Positions 11,933 through 24,115 of a DNA stretch of 64,000 bases are shown here, in pieces. The notes below the pieces were generated by a model. It was not told the origin of the DNA and did not search any database. It saw only the letters and a program-made list of their open reading frames with translations. The DNA is from Biscogniauxia marginata (Eukaryota; Ascomycota; Sordariomycetes; Xylariales; Xylariaceae). The stretch spans positions 284,433-348,432 of the forward strand of contig MU404092.1 in NCBI GenBank assembly GCA_022695795.1, in the 5' to 3' direction. The translations under genes were made by a program, and so were the position numbers. Each line of letters starts with the position of its first letter. The stretch's first letter is position 1.

Positions 11933-13734
11933 ATGGAACGAGGTAGGAAAACATCAGATGCAACGACAAGGTCGCGCTCCAGCCTGGATGACTTTCCAGA
12001 GGACCCTGCAGATCTCTCAAACGACAGAGAAATTGCTGAAATTGTTCCCCATGTTAGTCGCAATGCATCCCAATTACGACACTCCATAGATCGCGTGGAC
12101 TCAGGAGGTGTTAGCCGACACTCAAGCCAGAGGACCGCGAGAAGCAACGAAGGGAGCAAAGGTGTGAGAACTAATGAAGATACCGACATGACAAGCTGTG
12201 ATAGACCTCGAAACTCTTCGAGGCCGCCAGGATTCGAGGCGGATTGGGTCGACCCAGATTATTATGAAATGAACCCATGGTATGGGCAAAGCGACAAGAA
12301 ACCTGTTTTTAGTCTTGGAAGACCCCTTCCGCACCGTGCTCGGTGGACTATTAAGAAAGAAGCCCAGGAAATCGACGAGCAGAAGGATGACCTAGCTGAG
12401 CTCGGCGAAGCCATCTCCGATGAGACGGTCGTGCCGGCCGTGGAGAAGCGAGAGACCGCCGGGACTACCCAGTCAACAAATCCACGGATGACCGCAGATG
12501 GGGTCGCCCACAGCGATAGACGCAATGACGTGGGACAGCCAGTTTTTGAGTATATTCCGAGCAGAACGTACACCAGGAGCCGGCGGCCAACTGCGACTTC
12601 GAACAAAATAGATAATCGCCCAGATTATGGGATCGACAGCGAACCGCTGGGACAACGAGAGGATACCGACGTGGAACAAGAAAACCTGGATCCAAATGAA
12701 TTTCGTAACTGGTGGGCGCGTGTTCGTGTGAAGCATCCAGAACCACTTGCTGAATTCCTAGCTGTAAGTTCGGTTTTTTCTTCCTCTCATCCACTCCCCC
12801 CTTTTCTTACCCCCTTTCGTATGTGGTATGGACTGAACTAACCAGAATAAGACTTGTGTAGGAATTTTCATGGGTCTGGCAGGTACCTTATCCGTAAACC
12901 TCTCCGAAAATCAATATGGTACCTACGAGACTGCTTGCTGGGCCTGGGGATTCGCGTGGATGTTTGGGATCTACCTCGGTGGTGGCGTTTCCGGGGCGCA
13001 CATGAATCCAGCCATCTCACTCAGCCTGTCCATATTCCGGGGCTTCCCCTGGAAACAGTGCGCCATGTACGTGGTTGTGCAGTTCCTCGCGAGCATCGTG
13101 GCAGGGGCGCTGGCATACGGGGTATATCGCGACACGATCCTCTACCTGGATCCGACCATGACGCAGACCGCGAAGAGTTTCTTCTCGAACCCCCAGACGT
13201 GGGTTTCCCCCGGAACGGCCTTCTTTGGACAGGTGGTTGGCGGTGCTATCATGATGATTGCCGTATTTGCTCTTGGGGATGATCAGAATAATCCGCCTGG
13301 TGCAGGGATGCATGCCTTCGTACGTCTCCCTCCATGTTTGTTCTTCTTCTACTCTGATTCAAATACCCACTGTTACTCCAAATACCGAAGACCTGATGCT
13401 AATAATGCTCTTCTCTTAGGTGTTGGGCTTATTGGTTACAGTCCTCAAAATGGCCTTGGGCTATAACACCGGCTCAGCACTCAACCCAGTGTCGGACTTT
13501 GGTCCTCGAGTTGTGGCATATGCAGTTGGTTACCGTGGGCCAGACGTATTCCAGACGACGTGGTGGCTGTACGGGCCGTGGGTGGCTACTCTAGTTGGCT
13601 CTATTATTGGGTGCTCGATATACGATAGCTTCATCTTCGTCGGATCTGAAAGTCCTATCAACTACCGAGTCCCCGAGAGGTTCCGGAATCGAGCTCGAAG
13701 ACTATTTGACTTTGGTGGAATCAAGCAGAATTGA
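11933..13734 (+). CDS. Aquaporin/aquaglyceroporin-like MIP channel with long N-terminal extension
   Basis: Exons 11933-12763, 12852-13319 and 13420-13734 give about 537 residues. The second acceptor could instead be 12845, adding two codons. Residues 1 to about 270 are hydrophilic, charged and probably disordered, with the block KPVFSLGRPLPHRARW. The MIP fold follows: LAEFLA into the first helix, a second helix, the first half-helix motif GAHMNPAIS, helices three to five, the second half-helix GSALNPVSDFGPR, and a sixth helix (WWLYGPWVATLVGSIIG). The family moves water, glycerol or other small neutral solutes across membranes. The second signature is NPV followed by Ser instead of NPA followed by Arg, so the usual aromatic/arginine filter arginine is absent. 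Substrate therefore cannot be assigned. Donors are GTAAGT and GTACGT. Confidence 0.88.
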
Positions 13735-14389
13735 TACATATTCATGAAGATACATTGTAGACTTGGATAGTAATGCTAGTATTTTACAAGATGACTCTGG
13801 ATATATAAATTCCAGTAGGTCTATAGAAAATTAGTCCATGTAGGTAGAAAGCTTACCTAAAACTAGAGCTACATACCTAAGGTAGTATGCGTAGGTGTCA
13901 TGACATCAGTCTCATGAAGGAAAAGAGGAGGTACCTCTGTACCCTTTGAAGAGTCGAGCACGTGATTTTGGAGTGGCGTTAAGTGGGTGCCGAGTCCAAA
14001 GTTCCAATCCACGAATACCGAGGTTCCTTTCTGAGTTTCTCGTGCACGGGCCTTCTTCCCCATCTCCAGGATTTCACAAGCAACGGCGGATCCTCGACTT
14101 TTGACCCACGCCATTCATTTCTTCACGTCGACCGGTCAGGCCGGTATTTCACTTTTAATCATTCCCGCCGTCGTCTTTAATCATCATCACCCACTTACTA
14201 ATTTTTCTTCCCGCTTCTTTTCTTTCATTCCTTTTTGTTGTTTGTACCCCGGCCTCATTCGGATGCCACTGAGCGTGATCTGACCGCGGTCCTCCTGCGA
14301 TCGGCAGCTCGTCTCGGAGACCTCTCTCGCTGTCAACTCTGCCCAAGCCGCAACGAGAGCAGTGGACACTTTACACACCTCACTGCACT
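13735..14389. other. Intergenic region between the aquaporin-like gene and PEX13
   Basis: This holds the 3' flank of the channel gene and the promoter and leader of PEX13. 14190-14250 is pyrimidine-rich, as expected for a leader. Open frames on both strands overlap here but none has a domain. Confidence 0.5.
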
Positions 14390-15806
14390 ATGGCGTCGCC
14401 TCCCAAGCCTTGGGAACGTGTTGGTGCTACAGGCGCCGGAACCGGTAATTCCCCCCTACCCATTCTCTGCAATGTCGGCGATCGACTAACCAACCACCAC
14501 ATTACCAGCAACCATGGCTGCCCCAACTGCAGCTAGTATCCCGGCGTCGTCGACATCCAACGCTATTACAGCGCTGGCTACTGCCAATAACGGGCCCTCT
14601 TCTCCTACCACCCCTACTATCCCTCCTCGTCCTGATTCTTTGTCCTCGGCCGTAAACCAAAACGCATCAGCATATAGTCGCGTTGGAGGCGCGCCCTACG
14701 GCTCAGGATACCCATCACCGTATTCTTCGCCCTATTCGAGAATGGGCGGCTACGGTGGCGGCATGTATGGCGGATATGGAGGTTATGGCGGTTATGGAGG
14801 CATGGGGGGTATGGGAGGTATGATGGGAGGCATGTATGGAGGCATGCCCGGAATGAATCCTAACGATCCCAACAATCCGAACAGCCTGACGAATCGCTTC
14901 GGCAATAGCACCCAGGCCACTTTCCAGATGCTAGAGGGTATCGTGGGCGCATTCGGTGGTTTTGCCCAGATGCTCGAAAGCACATACATGGCCACGCATT
15001 CGAGCTTCTTTGGTTAGTGAACGCAATTGAATGCCTTAGGGGCAAACTGCTTGCTAACTTCTGTAATAGCAATGGTATCTGTTGCCGAACAATTTGGCAA
15101 CTTGCGCGATACTCTAGGATCTGTTTTGGGCATCTTTACACTCATGCGATGGATTCGCACCCTGATCGCCAAAATCACCGGCCGACCGCCTCCTGCCGAT
15201 GCTACAGCGCTAACCCCAGCCGCTTTCGCACGCTTTGAGGGACGACGATCGCCTTCCGGTGCCGGTGGTGCTCCTGGCCAGCCAAAGCCCAGTAGAAAGC
15301 CCCTGATCTTCTTTGTGCTTGCGGCTTTCGGTCTCCCCTATCTTATGAGCAAGGCTATCCGATCCTCTGCTGCTTCCGCCGAGGAGGAGCGGAAGCGTGT
15401 GGAGGCTGCAGAGCAACAGGCATCCCTTGATCCTAGCAAACTCGAGTTTTGCCGCGTGCTATACGACTTCACCCCAGAAGCCGGCAATGCTACGCAGGGC
15501 GTCGATCTTGCCGTCAAGAAAGGAGATTTCATTGCTGTTTTGAGCAAGAGTGATCCTTTGGGTAACCCTAGCGACTGGTGGCGTTGCCGAGCTAGAGATG
15601 GACGCCTTGGATACCTCCCATCGACATTCCTCGAGGTTGCCAAGAGACCTGGTCAACCCGTTGCAGCAATCAAGGCCGCGGCCAGCGAGGCCGCGACATC
15701 ACGCACTAACTCGATGACAAGCTCAAGCGCTCAACCACCGGTAGTTACAGGCAAGGCTGGAGATATCTCGGCAGAGAGCTTTCAGAAGTCTCAATTTTAC
15801 TCTTAG
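14390..15806 (+). CDS. PEX13: Peroxin 13, peroxisomal import docking protein
   Basis: Exons 14390-14444, 14509-15012 and 15070-15806 give 431 residues. The first exon is only 55 nt and encodes MASPPKPWERVG, the conserved fungal Pex13 start, which fixes the initiation codon. A Ser/Thr/Pro-rich segment follows, then a Tyr/Gly/Met repeat tract (about residues 85-130). The conserved NRFGNSTQATFQMLE region comes next, then a helical region, a membrane segment near residues 263-279 (PLIFFVLAAFGLPYLM) and an SH3 domain at about 311-375 (ALYDF-like VLYDFTP, then DWWRCR and GYLPSTFLEV). Pex13 sits in the peroxisomal membrane with Pex14/Pex17 and docks the cargo receptors Pex5 and Pex7; the SH3 domain binds Pex14 and, in yeasts, Pex5. 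Splice sites are GTAATT/CAG and GTTAGT/TAG. The protein appears complete. Confidence 0.95.
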
Positions 15807-15848
15807 GGAGAGAACCAACAATCAGACGAATGGATCGTTCAACTTGCA

Positions 15849-16316
15849 ATGCCTCTTAAAGAACTTAAGGTCTACACCGCGACCGATGTGGATACCACAC
15901 CCAAAATAGAAGCAAATAAGGATACTAAGGTCGCCTCAGAGTCGCCTTCTAGGGATCTTGTGATATTGCCTACTAAGCGTCGAGCAAACTCGTTGGAAGA
16001 TGAGCCAATGGCTCAGAATGATCTACCACCGTCTTCCCGAGAAACCACAAACGGCACCGAGCAGAAACAGCCGCGCTCAGGTTCTCTCGAGCAACTTCGT
16101 GAATATAGGAGATTTCGCTATCCGCGTTTTCAATTTGACGAAACGATGAGGGCCAGGGTTGCGACAAACCCCCGTCGCGTTTCTGGTAATGTGGTCGACG
16201 GCAAGGTCTTGGATGCTGAGGAAATACTTCTGGTTGAGGGTTCGGATACCGAACCTCCAGAGGAAAACAACCAGGATCTACGTGAAGAGAATTATTCTGA
16301 CGACTATCGTCGATAA
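15849..16316 (+). CDS. Hypothetical hydrophilic protein
   Basis: A 155-residue single-exon ORF begins 42 bases after the PEX13 stop on the same strand. It is strongly charged and rich in Glu, Asp, Arg and Ser, with no signal peptide or membrane segment. It has a basic/aromatic patch (REYRRFRYPRFQFDE) and an acidic tail. I recognise no family. Composition and the long stop-free run favour a real protein, but such close same-strand spacing is unusual in fungi, so it could be an ORF in the PEX13 3' untranslated region. Confidence 0.42.
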   Translation: MPLKELKVYTATDVDTTPKIEANKDTKVASESPSRDLVILPTKRRANSLEDEPMAQNDLPPSSRETTNGTEQKQPRSGSLEQLREYRRFRYPRFQFDETMRARVATNPRRVSGNVVDGKVLDAEEILLVEGSDTEPPEENNQDLREENYSDDYRR

Positions 16317-17484
16317 ACGGTGCTCAATTGGACATCCGTGGATTTGAATTTTATCTTCACGACCAGCACATCACATCGTCCACCCCCACCTACAAAATTA
16401 TACCCGTATCCATGTTTTTGTTTTCATGTAGTATACTTTCTTCATATGTAAGGAATAGGCGTTACAGTTTGAGCACAGAAGCTTGGTGTTAAAGGCCGGA
16501 AAGGGTTCTCTGCGACCCTTGATAAACAAAGAAGACTCGCGTTCGAAGATAGTTCTATGCAGGCCTTCTTCAACGATCGACTTTGGTTCTTTGAGTGGTT
16601 CAGGTCCCGGAGTTGGGGGATTTCAGACTCGAGCTTACAATGAGGGATCGAGTCGTCTTTTCGCATTAGTCTTTCTGCGTTTCGGAAGATATGGATGGGG
16701 TCATACGATATGACGCTACCGTCATGAACGAGGTAGTTAATGAAGAAAATTCTGAAATGTCTTTAGCCTTCACTGGAACATAAATATTCGTGATCGCAGT
16801 CGTCCTATAACTGATTTATCGTCTCAGAAGCCGAGTACCAAGACTTTGTAATCTGGTGAACGGGGCTGCTGTCTGGTCTGTCTGCTTAGGTGACGGTGCT
16901 TCGTCATATCAAGCACCTATTGGTAATAATATCGCAAAGTATACCTTGTAACACTTCAACAGCAGTTATATATATAAAATTTTCTTCTCTTTTCTACCTA
17001 GCACATATATTCTATACCTGTATGTGAGGATATCACCGCAATAGTCCATTTCAATCACCTACCTGTTCGAGGATTCATATAAACTTCGTGAATGGACGGT
17101 TTTCATGACGACAATATATTTATATACACACTTCCCGTAAGCCTATAGACTTGGGCTCTCAGAGTTAGTATGATAGGCAGGGGGGATTTGGTTGCTCGTG
17201 TAGGACTAGGTAATCATGAAGTTTAGCCTAATGTTGATGACTTATACATAAGAGTATACAATGGACACTAACTACATGAAGTTTTCCAATAAAAAATAAA
17301 AAATACAAAATTGTAGAATATATCTTATACCAATCTCTATATGCTGCATAAGAGCTCAGACATCCAGGAGATTGCCGGATCCTTTAGAAAAATTAGAATA
17401 CTCAAGTGTGTAAAACAATTCCCCTTGAACTCCCGATAGAAAGCAAGATATATTATACTTTGGTACCCCACCCGACTTATTACA
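16317..17484. other. Intergenic region
   Basis: No supported gene. The sequence becomes AT-rich from about 16930 to 17480 and separates the 3' end of the plus-strand PEX13 side from the 3' end of the minus-strand permease. Confidence 0.5.
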
Positions 17485-19316
17485 TTATATCTTAAAATAT
17501 CTCTTCTCAACCGTCCTTAGCGCCACGTAGCTAACCGCCGCAAATGGGAACGCGAGCTCAAACCCGATATCGCCGCCAGCAAGCGCGCCAATGGGGCCTT
17601 GAAACCACTCTTGCGACATACCCAGTACGGCGCCCGCGGCACCAACCGCGAACGCCGCCAAGGCCGCAAAGCCCGGAGGCAGCTTCGAGGGAGTCGCGTA
17701 ATCCTCGGGCCTGTACCCACCGATGCCGCGGCGGAAGATGAAGTGCTCAGTGAGCGCAACGCCCTCGTAGACAGCAAGCCAGTAGGCAATGACGAGCATG
17801 AAGGCCTCGAGCGAGGCTTCGAAGTGGTCGTACCCGGGGATGGCGACGGCGACGTAGATGGCGGTACCAAGGGCAGTCCAGACGGGGCGCGGCACGCGCG
17901 ACTCGGCCGGCGACACGAGAACTTGTAGCGACAGTCCCACCGAGTAGATATTCGGACAGTTATTGGCTACGATGGACAGCGCCAGCACCACGAGGCAGAA
18001 GTATGCGAACCCAGCGCCCACGCGCGGCGCAAGGACCTGCCATAGTAATCCTCCGACCGCCGACTGGGCATACGCGTCGGCATACGCGGAACCCTCCCGC
18101 ACGGCGCTGCCCACGGCGGCGCCGAGCAGCTCCGTGAAGCAGAGCGGCAGGAACAGCCCGCCGAAGGTCCAGAAGAAGACGGAGGTGCGCGAACGCCCCG
18201 ACGGCTGGTAAACGGTGTAGTCGGCGGCGTACGAGGTCCAGCCGGTGGCGAAGCCGAAGACGGAGGCAGCGAAGGAGAGCACGGCGCCGGCCTCGACCGC
18301 GGCGGCCGGGATGGGTTCCTCGTTTCCGGTGTAGAAGTCGCCCGAGCGCGCGAACGCCCCGAGCACGACGAGGAACACGACGAAGCTCGGCACCCACGAC
18401 CACCGCTCGTACGCATGCACGAACCGGTACCCGAACGTGCAGATCAGCAGCGTCGCCGCCGCGATGATCAGGATCCCGCCGTAGCCCGGAAGGCGGCCGC
18501 TGCCTACAGCATGCAGGAGCGACGCGCCGACGATGACATTGACGGCGGACCACCCTAGGCAGGCTAGGATGTTGAAAATGGCGACTAGAAGCGGGGCATT
18601 AGTTTTTTGTGTTAGAAAGCATATAAAGGGATGTTTGGGAGATCGAACTCTCAGCTGCCTCGCGACAAGAAGGTTTTGAGTTTGCCACAAGATGAGATGG
18701 AAAGAAAAGAAAAACAGGAGCATGTAAAAAATGGATGGTATGGCGACTCACTGAGCTTGACACCGTTGTAGCCGAAATAGAAACGCGACAACACCATCTG
18801 GCGCAGTCCGAACCGAGGGCCGAACGTCGAGAAGAAGCAGACCGGCAGGATGCCCAGCAGGTTGATGAAGACGATGGTCAGCGCGCTGGCGAGGAAGCGG
18901 AGGCCGAAGACGGGATATGCGAGGACGCCGATCGCCAGGGACGAGACGACCATGTTGGCGGAAAGCCACTTTACGCGCAAAAATGTTCAGTAAGCAAGTG
19001 ATGCCGAGAAAGGACCATTAAGGGCGACGACGGTGCTGATATCGAGAAGAACAAAACGTACCAAAGTTCCGGCTTGCCTCATGCTAGAGTCCGTCCTCTC
19101 GTCCTCCGGGACGCGCTCGATGCCGCGCAGCTCGACTCCGCCGGTGAGCCGCTGGATCTTGGCGAATATGGAGTTTCCTACGGCGGCCGAGCTTGTCCCG
19201 TGGGCGATGTTGTCGCCGCTGCTGACATATCCGATCTCCGGGTCTTGGCCCTTCTCGGTAAACTTACCCCTATCTCCACCGTAGCCGACACCGCGGCTCT
19301 CCTCGGAGCCAGACAT
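17485..19316 (-). CDS. NCS1-family purine/cytosine permease (Fcy-like)
   Basis: Reading on the minus strand, exons 19316-19062, 18968-18752 and 18584-17485 give 523 residues. Junctions restore RQAGTL-WLSANMVVS and FGYNGVKL-IAIFNILACLGWS, both continuous with the family. The cytosolic N-terminus carries the GIERVPEDERTD block; about twelve membrane helices follow, with RFYFGYNG, GWSAVNVIVGASLL, GFATGWTSYAADYTVYQP and the NNCPNIYSVGL helix typical of fungal Fcy-type NCS1 carriers. These are plasma-membrane proton symporters for cytosine, adenine, guanine or hypoxanthine; which substrate applies is not decided here. Donors are GTACGT and GTGAGT. An alternative ATG-less extension upstream to 19343 was ignored because MSGSEES is the first Met in frame. 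No PKS/NRPS-like partner is adjacent, so this looks like housekeeping uptake. Confidence 0.93.
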
Positions 19317-22300
19317 ATCGACAGTACAGGAGGGTATAAGCAACAGTAACTTTCTTTCCGTTTTATTTATCGTTTAGAGAAAACCTGAAGAGGGAAAGGA
19401 TAAACTCGAGCGATCGAGATCCACAACTAAGCCAGGGTTGCGTAATAAACTGGTAGTTGTCGTCGTATCGAGACGTGGTGTGACTATTTACGGGTTCCGG
19501 GAGATGTTCAGTTTCCAAGATGCGAGTTATAAGCCGGAGTCTTATGGGAAGCAAGCATGATGTCCTTAAGGTTTACGACTACAAAAACAAAAAGGAGATG
19601 CCCGGAAGAATCGCCCGCGGATGACGGCTGAATGGAGTGGAATTGAAGCGGCGGAGGGCGCCGCCGGACGGGGAAGAACTCGAAATTGAACAGATAAGGA
19701 TTATATAGTGTATGGTGGCTGAAATGGCGGTTTATAACGAGAGAGAAGACGTTTGTTCATCACCCTCTGGGGTTGAATGAGCGATAGTGACACGCGCAGG
19801 ACGGGATGTAATACAAGAAAGAGTCCATGGAATTTAGTAAAAGCCACTAAGAACTGATAGCAAGGATATGACATCCTCTGATCGGCTTAGGCGTCCGTCG
19901 TGTTATCAAGCAGCTGTTGCAGATGACGAGCCGGGATAGCCATTGGTTGAGTTCGGTGAGATAACGAAGCTAGGTGAAAATCTCGAGCCCCCTTGCCAGG
20001 GTTACATTGTGGAGCCATGACATGCGGTTTTAGATAATGGAGACACACACACTGGAAGAGAGAGAGGGAGAGAGTACATATGCGCTTGGTTTAAGATTAT
20101 TTACTCGGCTTACGTACACGAGGGAGAGCATCAAGATATTCGGTTTCAGGAGTCGAAGACAATGTTGGATAAGAAATGGCCTGGAACAGGTTTTGAGTGA
20201 ATGAGAAGTCTAGTGGTCCAAGCAAAGCGAAGGTTTTTTACTACGGACCATTTATCTGACACTCAATAACAGTCGACCGGAAAAACTACGAGAAAAGTGA
20301 TCTCGATTCTAGATGGAATTGCCTATAAACCGATGATACCTGCCATTTACTCGATGGAAAGAAAGACAGACTAAGCACAAGATGTGATGTGATCGAGTGC
20401 ACCGGTTTTAGTGAGTATCTTGTTAGGAGACCTAAAGTCTCCGTGTCCTCGATGGGCTGGAGTTTGAATGTGAGACATAAGCTCAACGGCTGAGCTGAGA
20501 CCAGTACACATCATGAAGCAAGGCTTACTTCTCATACATCCTGTAGCTATACAGAGGCGATTATGATAACGAATCTACCAAGCCAACTATATTACCGTAG
20601 TTTATACTCGAGGTTTCATCATAGTCAATGTCGACCTTTAAATCAATGAAAAAATCTGAGCTCTCTTAGGGATCAGTCAAAGTATCGTAGCTAAAGTGCT
20701 CAGTTTGAAGACATCGTCCATACTCTAAGATAAGTTTTCCCCCTTATCTTCATCAGAAATCCAAGTCCAGCGGCACAATAGAGTCAGGAGTTTAGATAAC
20801 GAGAGACCCTGAAATAATTGAGCGATAAGCTAGTCAAGCTAGTGTACAGTAGAGGCGTTCTCCTTAGTGGCGGGATGGAGAAGTGATCGTCGTTCAGCCC
20901 GGACCTAAACAGCCAAGATAAGAGAGCACGATGAAGTTCGCGAACTCCAAAACAGAAGTTCAGATGTGAGGAGAAAAAGAAATAGTTAAAAGGCAGCTCA
21001 GCTGAAAGTCGCCTACCTCCGCAATGACAAGACCAGGCGGGATCGCCCGCCCATCTTCCCTCCCAGTGGGCACAGACAAGCAAGCCCAGCCCCTTGGTAA
21101 CCTCTAGAAATTCCCCCACGCGCAATCTTAAAGCTTAATTCGAACCCAGCTCCAAAGCGCCGGCGGCAAATGATTTGTTGTGACAAAAAAATTAAGACCG
21201 GAGGAAAAAAGGCTTGTTTTAAGATCCCCCCCGGTTCCGACCATTCCCCGGACCGCTGGCATCCGATCTTCACCTGGGGGTCAGCCTGAATGATCGGACG
21301 GACGAAGATCGATTCTCATCTGCTATCCAAATCTAACTTATCCAGGTTCCCCCTTCCCTTCCCTTCCCTTTACTCCCTGGATCGTCGCCCAGTCTAGGCG
21401 TGCGCGCTCGTCTTAATACCACAACGTTATGCGCGTAATATAAGCTCTTCTTTTTTATGTAACACGGTAGCACGAAGACCCCCCTTTTTCTTTTGCCTTT
21501 CACGATTCTGGTACAACGCAGATCGTTAGTGACGAAGTCAGTCTCAGAAAATCCCCCAGAAAAAAAAAGAAGAAAAAATACTGTCTCGCGTGTCTCGGAG
21601 CTACCCACGTGTATGCCCACTAATAATCACCGGTTTTCCATATTACCTATACGCCTGCGGGTTCCCTGACGGGAGGTTGCGTGGACACGTATCTTGACCC
21701 TTTAAAATGTTATACGCGCCGAGTTGTGAAGGGCGTAGCATATATACATATGTATGACAGACAACACACATACATATATAGGTATATATATACACCACAC
21801 TTATTGGCTCGGTAGGTGTAGTCCATATTTTAAAACAGGATGCGGGATGCAATTTTATAGGACGTCGACATAAGAGCAGATGTCTGACAAGTACGACAGA
21901 GGCCCCGTAAAGTTGAGTATAACTTTAGCCTACCTGTTAGGCGAGAGTCATGGTTGCTATATTTCTTACCTCCCCAGGGCCTTGAAACACCTCAAAGTAC
22001 CAGCTATCAATTCCTGCCCAATCTCGGAGCTCGGAAAGGCTGTAGTATGTAAACTAGCGTGAAGATGAAGTACAATCTAGGGCCGTGGTATACGCGCTGT
22101 ACAATGGTTCTACTAGCACTGCATCTATGTGATACTAGCCGAGTCAGATCATCAATTTGAGAATGCGGTGTTACAAGGCACGGCGAGTAGACACTCAATG
22201 ACCGCTATAAGTCTCCTAGGCGATAATGCCCATGCGGTTAGAAACATCGAGTGTCCGCTTACGAATCGACTTTCGATATCAGGCCCCTTTTACATCTACT

Positions 22301-22689
22301 ATTAACACAAGTTTATATATAATGGCCCTTCGAATCTCAACATGATCGATTCAAAGTACCTGGGTGGATATGATCGCCTCTGCATAAACTCCTAAGTTAC
22401 AGCTATTAAGCATCCTCAAGTATAAGAGTAATACCTGGGGACACAATGCGCTCATCCCTTCATCTCGCAGCTAGTTCCGTGTAGGCTAGATCTCGCTCGG
22501 CGTTTGGAACTCAAGGCCAGTAGTTCTACGCCATCTAAATTTATTGAAAAACTCGCCCCGGTCTCTGACGGCTCGTGACATTTCACGCAGTATGAAGTGG
22601 ACCGATGTAGTCAGAGTCGCCAAGGTCTTTTTAGACTACAGGGAATGACTTGACTGATCCTTTTTGTGAGTAATTCGTACCTCAGTAGC
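19317..22689. other. Long intergenic region
   Basis: No gene could be supported in about 3.3 kb. Notable local sequence: a GA-rich run at 20050-20075, and a TATA/CATA-rich imperfect palindromic tract at about 21735-21795. Open frames are short and motif-free on both strands. Confidence 0.45.
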
Positions 22690-23576
22690 GTCAACTGATC
22701 GACTATGGCTCGCTGGCATTCTAGGGGGTAGAAACTAGCATCCCTCCATCTAATGATCCACGCGCGATTGCTTTTGTCAACCATGATGCAGCTCGGATTA
22801 AGTCGTTAGTTCGCCAATATAAATTTGTCAAATTATACAGGGGCAAGGTCCATGTTGAACCTTGATCTCAAATGCCCATCGACATAGTCAACTAACCCGT
22901 CCATGTGATTCTCGTAGCCTGCTGTAGTGGAAATCCATAATTCCTCGACAGCGACGAGTACTGACAGGCCCCGGGTTGAGGTGGAAGCGCGCTTGTATGG
23001 ATCGGACCGCATCAGCAACTTAAAATTCGACGTCTTCCCGGGTACTTATCTGCAGAAAACATGGGCCATACTTCGACCGTGTTGAAACCGATATATCCCA
23101 TGACGATGAAACACATGTGCTGGTGTTCAAATACTCTGTGCACCCGGGGAATCCTGACGCTCATGTCGGGTAGCCCCTGAGATATGCATCATCATATCCA
23201 CCTCGACACGTTCGACACCGTAGCCATATTTCACGATTAGATTGGGAGAGATACGCGAGACAGTGTTCCGAGTATCCTCTCGAAATTTCAAGATTGGGGT
23301 CTGATGATGGTCGACCACGATGTCATGAAACACTGACACCGGAATGGCTTGCAAGTAATCATTTTCAGTATACTTGGCAAGAGGGAAGGGGACTTGGTTT
23401 TTGTGAAGACGACTCCTTAGCCAATACAAATGAGGTGAAGGTTTTGGCTCATGTCGTAAACTTGTAAGAAACTCCCGTCGGATCCCACATTTGCAGTTGA
23501 ACATTCCGCTCATTAAATACGGAGCAGGGGGAGGTGAAGGATAAGTGGGATGCCATTTGACAGCACGAATTCGCAA
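22690..23576 (-). pseudogene. Decayed APH/choline-kinase-like phosphotransferase
   Basis: The minus strand preserves the order of a fungal aminoglycoside-phosphotransferase-like kinase over separate frames. First is RISPNLIVKYGYGVERVEVD (about 23230-23290), the N-lobe signature. Next, one frame away, is RIPRVHRVFEHQHMCFIVMG (about 23095-23150), the hinge region. A tract with GLVDYVDGHLRSRF follows, and finally LNPSCIMVDKSNRAWIIRW and FYP (about 22725-22800), which match the catalytic-loop to metal-binding region. The Brenner-like HxDxxxxN stretch is broken: a one-base deficit falls inside it and the preceding frame has a stop. The usual second-metal DWE reads RWR. At least two frameshifts and several stops make this a pseudogene. 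Family assignment rests on motif order, not a search. Confidence 0.72.
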
Positions 23577-23602
23577 TCAATTGAAGCTGATAGCACGAAA
23601 TA

Positions 23603-24115
23603 TTAGGCCGGCATAATCTCGTCGCCATTAATATTGCTGGTGTCGTCGGCTCCGGTGTTGGCGTTATCGTTGGGTAAGTTGCTATCCACATCGCCTTCGA
23701 CACTCACGATACTGTTGTTATCATGAAGTGAATTGGTGTTACCGAGACTATTGCCATCATCATTTAGCTGGACGTCGTCACCATTCTGACCGCCGTGGTT
23801 GACATTCAAGTCCCAATTAAGAACTATGATGCTAATGCCACCGTTAAGAACATCATGGTGAAGGGCCGGGCTACTCGGGTCATAATTCTGATCATGGGCG
23901 GCTGCTTAAGCACGGTTGCGGGTCATTCGGAGACTACTACCCGACATCTGGTGGTCTTGATAGGGGGTGTTCTGCTGAGGATAGACTAGTCGCACTGGAA
24001 TATACAGTATTGAGAATGCCCCTGGGGCTATTCTTGATTGGATAGAACGACTATGATTGTCTATTGATGAATTGATGAAGAGCAGGTCGACGAAACTGGC
24101 GCGATGACGGATCAA
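23603..24115 (-). pseudogene. Asn/Asp-rich decayed ORF, function unknown
   Basis: One minus-strand frame stays open for about 171 codons except for a single TAA at 23906-23908. The upstream half is Gln/Ser-rich (YPQQNTPYQDHQMSG). The downstream half is Asn/Asp/Gly-rich (NVNHGGQNGDDVQLNDDGN) and ends in GDEIMPA. The stop could derive from CAA by a C-to-T change at a CpA, the RIP context. I recognise no family, and a chance open frame is possible. Confidence 0.25.

Noticed and set aside
17960..18553. 197-codon Arg-rich minus-strand ORF
   Set aside because: Shadow frame of the GC-rich NCS1 permease exon.
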